This document shows, one piece after another, positions 1 to 5,134 of a stretch of 5,134 nt of DNA. Source of the DNA: Mollicutes bacterium (lineage in GTDB: Bacteria; Bacillota_I; Bacilli_A; RF39; UBA660); assembly GCA_012510695.1 (NCBI GenBank), contig JAAZHN010000108.1, positions 1 to 5,134 of the forward strand, written 5' to 3'. Under the pieces are notes generated by a model. That model saw nothing but the letters and a program-made list of their open reading frames with translations, did no database searches and had not been told where the DNA came from. The position numbers and the translations under genes are program-made. The first letter of the stretch is position 1, and each line of letters starts with the position of its first letter.

Positions 1-16
1 ATTAAAATTATAACAT

Positions 17-42
17 AAAAAAATTGATAAAAGTTATCAATT
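17..42 (-). terminator. Intrinsic terminator of tRNA-Trp
   Basis: On the minus strand, AATTGATAA and TTATCAATT form a perfect 9-bp stem around a 3-base loop (or 8 bp around 5 bases), followed directly by an unbroken run of T. It begins about 15 bases after the CCA end of the tRNA-Trp gene, as expected for its terminator. The stem is AT-rich and only moderately stable, so termination depends on the T-run. Confidence 0.7.
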
Positions 43-56
43 AATTTTACAAATAT

Positions 57-130
57 TGGCAGGGGTGGAGGGAATCGAACCCCCAACAAAAGTTTTGGAG
101 ACTCCTATTATGCCATTTAACTACACCCCT
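57..130 (-). tRNA. tRNA-Trp (anticodon CCA), CCA end encoded
   Basis: The gene reads leftwards from 130. The 7-bp acceptor stem AGGGGTG/CACCCCT is perfect. The D arm closes GTTA with TAAT. The anticodon stem GGAGT/ACTTT (two G-U pairs) holds the loop CTCCAAA, with anticodon CCA at 96-98. The variable loop is TGTT, and the T arm GGGGG/CCCTC (one G-U) encloses TTCGATT. Discriminator G is at 60, and the 3' CCA is encoded at 57-59. The T arm, anticodon loop and G discriminator match bacterial tRNA-Trp. The CCA anticodon reads only UGG, which fits TGA serving as a stop in this genome. It supplies tryptophan to the ribosome after charging by TrpS. It has its own promoter and terminator, so it appears to be a single-tRNA transcription unit. 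Confidence 0.97.
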
Positions 131-142
131 AGACACAAGTGG

Positions 143-171
143 ATTATATCATTGTTTATTTGCTTTGACAA
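143..171 (-). promoter_or_regulatory. Promoter of tRNA-Trp
   Basis: On the minus strand, a -35 box TTGTCA (171-166) is separated by exactly 17 bases from a consensus -10 TATAAT (148-143). The -10 is preceded by TGA, giving an extended -10. Transcription should start near 136, leaving a 5' leader of about 6 bases before the mature tRNA. This is a strong housekeeping sigma factor promoter, typical of a stable RNA gene. Confidence 0.88.
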
Positions 172-232
172 GATTTAAGTCATTATTTATAAACCAAGTG
201 TGTTAATTATCAATTATATTTATATTAAGAGA

Positions 233-1426
233 TTAAAATGCTCTTACATACCTATCGTTAGGATCAATTACAACAGGAGCTCCTTGCATTCTATTTACTA
301 TTCTTTCAACTGCTCTATTTTTAGATTCTTCAAAAGAGTGGTGTATATATCTACTTGTTAATTCTTCATCTGTTAATAAATGAAATTTAAACGGCTTTTT
401 ACCTGGATTGCCATTGTTGGTTATTTCAAAAGTTGGGTCTAAATGTCTAATCACACCGTTTATATAAATTATATTCCATCCATGTCCTAAATATACCGGC
501 GGTTCATTTGTTGGATTTATTCTAATCGTTTTCCCGACTATTGGTTCACAAAGAAAACCTAATCTGCCTGCTAAATCAGCAAAAGCTGCTGAAAAATGGG
601 CACATACTCCCGTACCATGAAAAATAGGTTCAAATCTATCATCAATAACTGTTCCTAATCTGGTTCCAGGAATTGACTTTGCAACATTTGATACAGTTCC
701 ATCATCTAAAATATTAGATAGAGCTTCAGTCCGATATCGCCAATTATTTACTACATAAGAATATAGCCATTCTAATTTTCCCTCACTTGTTAACCCTTCT
801 GGCATCTGAGAAAATATATGGTTAACATACGCTTCATATTGACCTTTGACGAATTCTAACCTTCGTTTATATATTTTTTCTTGCTCTAATTTTTGTTCTG
901 GTGATAATACCCCTATAGAAATCCGGTCATCAATTTTTTTAAAATTTATTGCATGTCTAAGATCTTCTTCTCTTAATGCAGCATTTAGATTTCTCCTAGA
1001 ATTGCCACGTTTAATTTCAACAAAGCCGGGACCTTCTTGTGTATGATCATATGAGGGAGGTACATTTCCATAGCCAGTGTTTAACTTTGTAGAGCGCCTT
1101 GAAATTATTCTTGGAGCAGATTGGGGAGTTCTAACTGTTTGTCTTGTTCCTATTTCTTTATCACCAATTATAATTTTTCCTGAACTTGGCCTCTTATCAA
1201 CAATTTGTACATAGCCTGGTCCTTCTTTTGTGTGATCGTATGAGCGTGGCACATTTCTATAACCTAAACTTTGGGCTATACTTGGATTTCTTTCACCTAT
1301 TTGAACGAAACCTGGTCCTTCTTGTATATGATCATATGATTCTGACACATTTCCATAACTATTATTAGTTTCTTCGTCGCTCCTTCTTGCAAAGTTGTTT
1401 ATATTTCTTTGGTTAAAATCAAACAC
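233..1426 (-). CDS. Transglutaminase-like protein with three N-terminal tyrosine-motif repeats
   Basis: This is a predicted 397-residue protein of two parts. Residues 24-43, 56-75 and 119-138 are copies of a 20-residue repeat (consensus Y-x-N-V-P-x-S-Y-D-H-T-Q-E-G-P-G-F-V-Q-I), joined by polar, Arg-rich linkers. After a charged helical segment (about 140-210) comes a transglutaminase/papain-like fold, about 205-340. Its nucleophile is Cys275 in GVCAHFSAAF, its histidine His315 in GHGWN and its acid Asp330 in HLDPTF, the normal order and spacing of the Cys-His-Asp triad. Members of this superfamily are peptidases, deamidases or crosslinkers; which applies here cannot be read. No signal peptide or membrane segment is seen, so the protein is probably cytosolic unless exported by an unusual route. 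The GTG start at 1426 is chosen because GAGGTG lies 6 bases upstream. An in-frame ATG at 1447 would add 7 residues but has no ribosome binding site and lies about 7 bases from the predicted transcription start. No clear terminator follows. AGG and CGC arginine codons are commoner here than in leuS. The domain call is firm; the function is unknown. Confidence 0.85.
   Translation of the reverse strand: MFDFNQRNINNFARRSDEETNNSYGNVSESYDHIQEGPGFVQIGERNPSIAQSLGYRNVPRSYDHTKEGPGYVQIVDKRPSSGKIIIGDKEIGTRQTVRTPQSAPRIISRRSTKLNTGYGNVPPSYDHTQEGPGFVEIKRGNSRRNLNAALREEDLRHAINFKKIDDRISIGVLSPEQKLEQEKIYKRRLEFVKGQYEAYVNHIFSQMPEGLTSEGKLEWLYSYVVNNWRYRTEALSNILDDGTVSNVAKSIPGTRLGTVIDDRFEPIFHGTGVCAHFSAAFADLAGRLGFLCEPIVGKTIRINPTNEPPVYLGHGWNIIYINGVIRHLDPTFEITNNGNPGKKPFKFHLLTDEELTSRYIHHSFEESKNRAVERIVNRMQGAPVVIDPNDRYVRAF
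1013..1357 (-). repeat. Three 20-residue coding repeats in the transglutaminase-like protein
   Basis: Copies lie at 1298-1357, 1202-1261 and 1013-1072, all in the same reading frame, 60 bases each without indels. Thirteen of 20 residues are identical in all three (Y1, N3, V4, S7, Y8, D9, H10, E13, G14, P15, G16, V18, I20). Eight of those 13 positions use different synonymous codons between copies, so the repeat is conserved as protein rather than as recent DNA duplication. Copy starts are spaced 32 and 63 residues apart, as if one unit between copies 2 and 3 had been lost or erased. Confidence 0.9.
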
Positions 1427-1432
1427 AACTAG

Positions 1433-1438
1433 CACCTC
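1433..1438 (-). promoter_or_regulatory. Ribosome binding site deciding the GTG start at 1426
   Basis: The minus strand reads GAGGTG at 1438-1433, then 6 bases, then GTG at 1426. This six-base match to the anti-Shine-Dalgarno sequence at good spacing supports GTG over the upstream ATG at 1447, which is preceded only by A/T. Confidence 0.7.
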
Positions 1439-1460
1439 TAATATCATTTTATATTATATA

Positions 1461-1469
1461 ATTATACCA
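1461..1469 (-). promoter_or_regulatory. Extended -10 promoter of the transglutaminase-like gene
   Basis: The minus strand carries TGG followed by a perfect TATAAT (1469-1461). Transcription should start near 1454, giving a leader of about 28 bases to the GTG at 1426. No good -35 hexamer is visible at 16-18 bases upstream, so the promoter probably relies on the extended -10, or on an activator. Confidence 0.65.
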
Positions 1470-1475
1470 ATATTT

Positions 1476-1505
1476 TTGAGATTTGATTTTTTTGTATGGT
1501 ATACT
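1476..1505 (+). promoter_or_regulatory. Main promoter of leuS
   Basis: A -35 box TTGAGA (1476-1481) is followed after 18 bases by -10 TATACT (1500-1505). TGG in front of the -10 makes it an extended type. Predicted transcription start is near 1512, giving a leader of about 40 bases. That leader is too short for a T-box riboswitch. Confidence 0.7.
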
Positions 1506-1515
1506 TTACACAATT

Positions 1516-1524
1516 TGATATACT
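1516..1524 (+). promoter_or_regulatory. Possible second extended -10 for leuS
   Basis: TGA followed by TATACT repeats the extended -10 pattern 19 bases downstream of the first one. No -35 hexamer stands at a proper distance. It could give a second start near 1531, just upstream of the ribosome binding site, with a leader of only about 20 bases. It could also be a chance match in AT-rich DNA. Confidence 0.35.
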
Positions 1525-1539
1525 ATTAGTAGTTTATTT

Positions 1540-1543
1540 GGAG
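1540..1543 (+). promoter_or_regulatory. Ribosome binding site deciding the leuS start
   Basis: GGAG at 1540-1543 lies 8 bases before ATG 1552. Two in-frame GTG codons (1543 and 1549) precede this ATG. The first overlaps the GGAG itself and the second is only 5 bases from it, so ATG 1552 is the best start. Confidence 0.75.
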
Positions 1544-1551
1544 TGATAGTG

Positions 1552-3978
1552 ATGTATTCAAAAGAAATTGATAAAAAATGGCAAAAATTTTGGCAAGAAA
1601 ACAAAATTAATAAATTTGATATTAATAGTAGTAAACCAAAGTATTATTCTTTAGAGATGTTTTCATATCCTTCGGGTTCTAATTTGCATGTTGGTCATTG
1701 GTACAATTATGGCCCATCAGATACTTTAGCAAGATTTAAACATTTACAAGGATATAATTTGTTTCATCCAATGGGTTTTGATTCTTTTGGTTTGCCCGCA
1801 GAAAATTATGCAATAAAATCCGGGATTCATCCAAACACTTCAACCAATGATAATATTAAAACAATGCGCGCTCAATTAGAAGAAATTGGTTTAATGATTG
1901 ATTGGGACTACACATTAGAAACTCACAGCCCCGAATATTATAAATGGACACAGTGGATATTTTCTATTCTTTACAAAAATAAATTAGCTTATAGAGCTTA
2001 TGCTCCCGTTAATTGGTGTACTAGTTGTAAAACAGTATTAGCTAATGAACAAGTTGTTGATGGTCATTGTGAAAGATGTGAAAGCGAAGTAATTCAAAAA
2101 AAATTAAATCAATGGTTTTTTAAAATAACTGATTATGCAGATGAATTATTAGACAAAATAGACGATTTAGATTGGCCAGAAAAAACTAAAAAAATTCAAA
2201 CAAATTGGATTGGTAGATCCTATGGAGCAGAGGTCGAATTTAAGACAGAAGAAAATATTAATTTAAAAGTTTTTACTACAAGACCAGATACTTTATATGG
2301 AGTTACATATTTAGTAATGGCCCCAGAAAATGACTTAGTAGAAATTTTTACTAAAGATGAACAAAAACAAGTTGTTACTGAATACCAAAATACAGCAAAA
2401 AAATTAACAGATATTGAAAGAACGTCTACCATTAGAGAAAAAACAGGAGTTTTTACTGGAAGTTATGCATATAATCCAGTTAACAATAAAAAGATACCTA
2501 TTTGGATTTCTGATTATGTTATTAATTCTTATGGAACTGGTTGTGTAATGGCTGTTCCTGCTCATGATGAAAGAGATTTTGAATTTGCTTCTAAATATGA
2601 TTTAGAAATGATAAAGGTAATAGAAGGCGGGGATATTCCTTATTGTGATGACGGAATTTTAATAAACAGTATGCAATTTGACAACATGGATTCAAAAGTT
2701 GCTAAAGAGAAAATAGTGGAAATGTTAACTAAACTTAACATGGGAAAAAAGACAAAAAATTACCGTCTTAAAGATTGGTTAGTCTCAAGGCAAAGATATT
2801 GGGGTGCTCCTATCCCAATTGTTTATTGCGATGATTGTGGAGAAGTATTAGTTCCTGAAAAAGACCTCCCAGTTTTATTGCCAACACACATCGATTTTAA
2901 ACCAGATGGTGAATCACCATTAAAAAGATGTGAAACCTTTATAAATACAACTTGTCCAAGATGTAATAAACCAGCTAAAAGAGAAACAGATACCCTAGAT
3001 ACTTTTGTTTGTTCATCATGGTATTACTTGAGATACACTGACCCCAAAGACAAAGAAAAAGCATTTGATAAAGACATAGTAAATAAACTGCTACCTGTCG
3101 ATACATATATAGGTGGAGCTGAACACGCAACAATGCATTTAATTTATGCAAGATTTATTACTAAAGCCCTAAGAGATTTAGGCTACTTAAACTTTGATGA
3201 GCCTTTCTTAAGAATGATTCATCAAGGAATGATTTTAGGTGCTGACGGAAGTAAAATGAGTAAATCTAGGGGTAACACAATATTGCCTGATGATTATTTA
3301 AATGAGTATGGATCTGATGTGTTTAGGTTGTATTTAATGTTTGGTTTTACTTACCAAGAGGGTGGCCCTTGGAGTGATGAAGGAATTAAATCATTATCTA
3401 GATTTGTTAATAGAATAGATGCAATTTTTGAAAAAATCTACAACACTAAATATAATGAAAAAAACACAATAGATGAAGAAGAAAAATCATTACTTCATGT
3501 TGAAAATAGGACTATAAAAGCAGTAACTGAAGATCTAGAAGCATTTTCATTTAACACCGCGATAGCTAGGTGCATGGAATATATTAATGAACTATATAAA
3601 TATGAACAAAACAATCAAGAGAAGAATGTTAAATTAATAAAAGAATCATTCTCAAGATTTATAACAATATTCTCGCCATTCGCACCTCATTTTTCAGAAG
3701 AAATATGGGATAAAATGGGAAATGAAAATTCAATATTTAATAATTGTTGGCCTACTTATAATGAAGAATATTTAGAATTAGACTCTATAAACTTACCAAT
3801 TCAATTAAACGGAAAATTAATTGGGACAGTATCCGCATCAAAAAAAGAAAACGAGTCTTCAATAAAAGAAAAAGTATATCAAGATGAAAAGTTAAATAAA
3901 AGACTTGTTGATGTCGAAATAATTAAAGTTATATATGTTCCAGGAAGAATATATAATATGGTCATAAAAAAACAGTGA
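1552..3978 (+). CDS. leuS: Leucyl-tRNA synthetase
   Basis: A class Ia aminoacyl-tRNA synthetase of the cytosol that joins leucine to tRNA-Leu using ATP. The 808-residue protein is full length for the bacterial type (Bacillus subtilis LeuS is about 804). It opens with MYSKEIDKKWQKFW, standard for the family. The HIGH signature is HVGH at 46-49, and KMSKS is at 568-572. A zinc knuckle has Cys156, Cys159, Cys173 and Cys176. The CP1 editing domain, which hydrolyses mischarged tRNA, keeps its threonine-rich TTRPDT (242-247) and GTGCVMAVPAHDERD, whose last Asp (342) is the conserved substrate-binding acid. A second Cys-rich insert (YCDDC, TCPRC) precedes TDTLDTFVCSSWYYLRY. The anticodon-binding helices and the C-terminal domain ending in VPGRIYNMVIKKQ are present. 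It is transcribed alone and ends in the terminator shared with the downstream membrane gene. Regulation by a T-box, usual for leuS in many Bacillota, is not visible. Confidence 0.98.
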   Translation: MYSKEIDKKWQKFWQENKINKFDINSSKPKYYSLEMFSYPSGSNLHVGHWYNYGPSDTLARFKHLQGYNLFHPMGFDSFGLPAENYAIKSGIHPNTSTNDNIKTMRAQLEEIGLMIDWDYTLETHSPEYYKWTQWIFSILYKNKLAYRAYAPVNWCTSCKTVLANEQVVDGHCERCESEVIQKKLNQWFFKITDYADELLDKIDDLDWPEKTKKIQTNWIGRSYGAEVEFKTEENINLKVFTTRPDTLYGVTYLVMAPENDLVEIFTKDEQKQVVTEYQNTAKKLTDIERTSTIREKTGVFTGSYAYNPVNNKKIPIWISDYVINSYGTGCVMAVPAHDERDFEFASKYDLEMIKVIEGGDIPYCDDGILINSMQFDNMDSKVAKEKIVEMLTKLNMGKKTKNYRLKDWLVSRQRYWGAPIPIVYCDDCGEVLVPEKDLPVLLPTHIDFKPDGESPLKRCETFINTTCPRCNKPAKRETDTLDTFVCSSWYYLRYTDPKDKEKAFDKDIVNKLLPVDTYIGGAEHATMHLIYARFITKALRDLGYLNFDEPFLRMIHQGMILGADGSKMSKSRGNTILPDDYLNEYGSDVFRLYLMFGFTYQEGGPWSDEGIKSLSRFVNRIDAIFEKIYNTKYNEKNTIDEEEKSLLHVENRTIKAVTEDLEAFSFNTAIARCMEYINELYKYEQNNQEKNVKLIKESFSRFITIFSPFAPHFSEEIWDKMGNENSIFNNCWPTYNEEYLELDSINLPIQLNGKLIGTVSASKKENESSIKEKVYQDEKLNKRLVDVEIIKVIYVPGRIYNMVIKKQ

Positions 3979-4000
3979 ATAACTATTTCACTGTTTTTTT
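3966..4000. terminator. Shared bidirectional intrinsic terminator of leuS and the membrane protein gene
   Basis: A perfect 14-bp inverted repeat (3966-3979 with 3987-4000) surrounds a 7-base loop. The core is AACAGTGAA/TTCACTGTT, flanked by seven A on the left and seven T on the right, so it makes a hairpin plus U-run on either strand. The leuS stop TGA (3976-3978) lies in the left arm and the opposing stop TAG (3983-3985) in the loop. The right arm encodes the last residues of the membrane protein. The element is therefore almost wholly coding sequence. Confidence 0.92.
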
Positions 4001-5011
4001 ACTTGATAAATGTCTATCACCAAAGAAATTATAGATGATTCCACCAACTAATGTTGGTAAATAAAATGTAATAAATCGCCAAATAATTAGGGCAGGGGGT
4101 AATAATTTTTTAGGAACAAAATTAGCGAAAAAACTAACAAATCCTAGTTCAACTCCTCCAGCCGCACCCGGTATAGGTACAAAACTACTCATTATAAATA
4201 TATATACACCTGTAATGATCGAAGTAAATATATTTAATTGATGAGGAATGTTCAAAGCATTAAATACAAGTTGAGGGATTAAAAAATACACGCTTAAACA
4301 AGCAATTAAAACTAATACAACTTTAAACATAAGTTTTTTGTTGTTTTTTAATTTTTGAAAACCAGCAAAGTAATCTGAAAAGAACTTATCTAATTTCTTC
4401 TGATTTTTTTCTTTATTTTTAACTATTTTTATTTTATACAATACATTATTAATCCAAATAGCCATTCTTTTATTTTTTTCAATATTAACACTAGCCATAA
4501 AGACGATAATCAAAAGTATAAAGTTTACTATATAACCAAACATATAAAAATATCTTAAAGCCGGAACATACTTATAAAAATTAAAGATATAATTTAATAT
4601 AGTTGAGATTGTTCCCATAGAAACGACTGCAATTTGAAATAAAATGAAATATTCTACGATTACATTTGTAGCTTTAGCAGGGGTTAACCCTCCTTTTGTT
4701 AATTCATAAACTTGAAGTGGTTGACCACCAGAAGAGAATGGGGTAATACCATTAAAAAATTTAGTCATTCCTTGTAAGCGAAACATTTTCCAAAAAGGAT
4801 ATTTTTTATGGTGTTGTTTTGTAATTAAATGCATCGCAACGGCCTCTAAAAATACATGAATAACAAATAATCCAATTGCTGCTAAAATCCAAAATAAGTT
4901 AGATTCGAATAACAATTTCATGGACTTAGCAAAGTTATCTTTTAAAACAATGTACATAAAAACACTTGAAATTAATAAAATAATAACACTATTAAACTTT
5001 AAGTTTTTCAT
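3983..5011 (-). CDS. Flippase-like integral membrane protein (MprF N-domain-like, YbhN/UPF0104 family)
   Basis: A 342-residue polytopic inner-membrane protein of the family sharing the lysylphosphatidylglycerol synthase transmembrane domain. Hydrophobic segments lie near residues 7-24, 38-60, 115-139, 152-174, 227-249, 260-279 and 306-330, with a Lys-rich cytosolic loop about 176-227. Two family hallmarks are clear: FFNGITPFSSGGQP at 85-98, and VPIPGAAGGVELG at 278-290 (the P-x-PG-x-x-G-x-x-E motif). MprF proteins use this domain to flip aminoacylated phosphatidylglycerol. This protein is stand-alone and lacks the C-terminal aminoacyl-transferase domain of MprF, so it should not make lysyl-lipid itself. 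Its substrate is unknown; moving a lipid or glycolipid is an inference. ATG 5011 is chosen because AAAGGAG lies 5 bases upstream; an in-frame TTG at 5029 is upstream of that site and is rejected. The gene converges on leuS with 4 bases between stops. It has its own promoter and a leader of about 100 bases. Confidence 0.92.
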   Translation of the reverse strand: MKNLKFNSVIILLISSVFMYIVLKDNFAKSMKLLFESNLFWILAAIGLFVIHVFLEAVAMHLITKQHHKKYPFWKMFRLQGMTKFFNGITPFSSGGQPLQVYELTKGGLTPAKATNVIVEYFILFQIAVVSMGTISTILNYIFNFYKYVPALRYFYMFGYIVNFILLIIVFMASVNIEKNKRMAIWINNVLYKIKIVKNKEKNQKKLDKFFSDYFAGFQKLKNNKKLMFKVVLVLIACLSVYFLIPQLVFNALNIPHQLNIFTSIITGVYIFIMSSFVPIPGAAGGVELGFVSFFANFVPKKLLPPALIIWRFITFYLPTLVGGIIYNFFGDRHLSSKKTVK

Positions 5012-5016
5012 TATTG

Positions 5017-5023
5017 CTCCTTT
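5017..5023 (-). promoter_or_regulatory. Ribosome binding site of the membrane protein gene
   Basis: The minus strand reads AAAGGAG at 5023-5017, then CAATA, then ATG at 5011. This is the strongest Shine-Dalgarno site in the window. It fixes the start at 5011, because the TTG at 5029 lies on its upstream side. Confidence 0.88.
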
Positions 5024-5041
5024 ATGCAAATGATATAAATT

Positions 5042-5106
5042 AAAAAGAGATTACAATTTAACTAAACAATTATTTTGAATATAAAAACTCAAACCAATCT
5101 CATTTT
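5042..5106 (-). promoter_or_regulatory. Possible structured leader (attenuator-like inverted repeat)
   Basis: In the leader of the membrane protein gene, the minus strand pairs AAAA-T-GAGATT (5106-5096) with AATCTC-T-TTTT (5052-5042). This gives 10 pairs with one T-T mismatch. A small inner stem TTTGA/TCAAA (5093-5089 with 5078-5074) lies inside the loop. The right arm runs into five T, like an intrinsic terminator placed before the ribosome binding site. The loop is long (about 43 bases) and the DNA is AT-rich, so this may be chance. Confidence 0.3.
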
Positions 5107-5116
5107 TAACAAATTA

Positions 5117-5125
5117 ATTATATCA
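5117..5125 (-). promoter_or_regulatory. Extended -10 of the membrane protein gene promoter
   Basis: The minus strand has TGA followed by TATAAT at 5125-5117, the same extended -10 form as the tRNA-Trp promoter. The matching -35 would lie at or beyond the window edge and cannot be seen. Transcription would start near 5110, about 100 bases before the start codon. Confidence 0.6.
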
Positions 5126-5134
5126 CATCATTAG

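Noticed and set aside
7..12. Minus-strand TATAAT at the left edge as a promoter for a gene outside the window
   Set aside because: No TG extension and no -35 hexamer at 16-18 bases; in such AT-rich DNA a lone hexamer is expected by chance.
846..1046. 66-codon open frame on the plus strand inside the transglutaminase-like gene
   Set aside because: It lies antisense to a gene with clear domain structure, has no ribosome binding site, and resembles no known protein.
1013..1357. The three repeats as a CRISPR-like or mobile-element repeat
   Set aside because: They are in-frame, differ mainly at silent sites, and have irregular spacing with coding linkers, so they are protein repeats.
1186..1368. 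60-codon open frame on the plus strand opposite repeats 1 and 2
   Set aside because: It is the complement of the coding repeats, so its internal similarity only mirrors them, and no start signals precede it.
1424..1447. Signal peptide or membrane anchor at the start of the transglutaminase-like protein (MILEVLVVF)
   Set aside because: The hydrophobic stretch is too short, has no leading positive charge, contains Glu, and probably lies upstream of the true start.
2220..2432. 70-codon open frame on the minus strand inside leuS
   Set aside because: It is antisense to the conserved LeuS editing domain, with no promoter or ribosome binding site.
3976..4071. Possible reading of TGA as tryptophan, which would extend LeuS
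   Set aside because: The TGA sits at the normal LeuS C-terminus and in the terminator stem, the only tRNA-Trp seen has anticodon CCA, and the extension is antisense to the membrane protein gene.
3983..5011. Full MprF (lysylphosphatidylglycerol synthase)
   Set aside because: Only the transmembrane flippase-like part is present. The protein ends soon after the last membrane segment, without the soluble transferase domain.

Overview
The window is about 5.1 kb of AT-rich DNA (roughly 30% GC by eye). It carries one tRNA gene and three protein genes. The low GC, the Shine-Dalgarno leaders (GGAG, GAGGTG, AAAGGAG), the extended -10 promoters (TGnTATAAT) and a bacterial-type LeuS of Bacillus-like size point to a low-GC Gram-positive lineage (Bacillota or Mycoplasmatota). 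The standard genetic code is in use: leuS ends at TGA inside a terminator hairpin, and the only tRNA seen is tRNA-Trp with anticodon CCA. This argues against Mycoplasma/Spiroplasma-type bacteria that read TGA as Trp. An Acholeplasma-, Erysipelotrichia- or RF39-like organism would fit, but the genus cannot be named from this sequence.

Layout, left to right. Positions 17-171 hold a complete tRNA-Trp unit on the minus strand: promoter, gene with encoded CCA, and intrinsic terminator. Positions 233-1426 (minus) encode a protein with three copies of a 20-residue tyrosine-containing repeat followed by a transglutaminase-like Cys-His-Asp domain. I do not recognise this architecture, and it is the most interesting item here. 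A short divergent intergenic region (1427-1551) carries back-to-back promoters. Positions 1552-3978 (plus) encode leucyl-tRNA synthetase, with all domains and motifs intact. Positions 3983-5011 (minus) encode a polytopic membrane protein of the flippase-like, MprF N-domain-like (YbhN/UPF0104) family. It converges on leuS with only 4 bases between stop codons, and the two genes share one bidirectional terminator built from their last codons. Positions 5012-5134 hold this gene's leader and the -10 part of its promoter.

The genes do not form an obvious pathway. tRNA-Trp and leuS are translation housekeeping, the membrane protein probably handles a lipid, and the repeat/transglutaminase protein looks like accessory content between housekeeping genes. 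No gene-free stretch exceeds 300 bases. No IS element, CRISPR array, attachment site or origin is visible.
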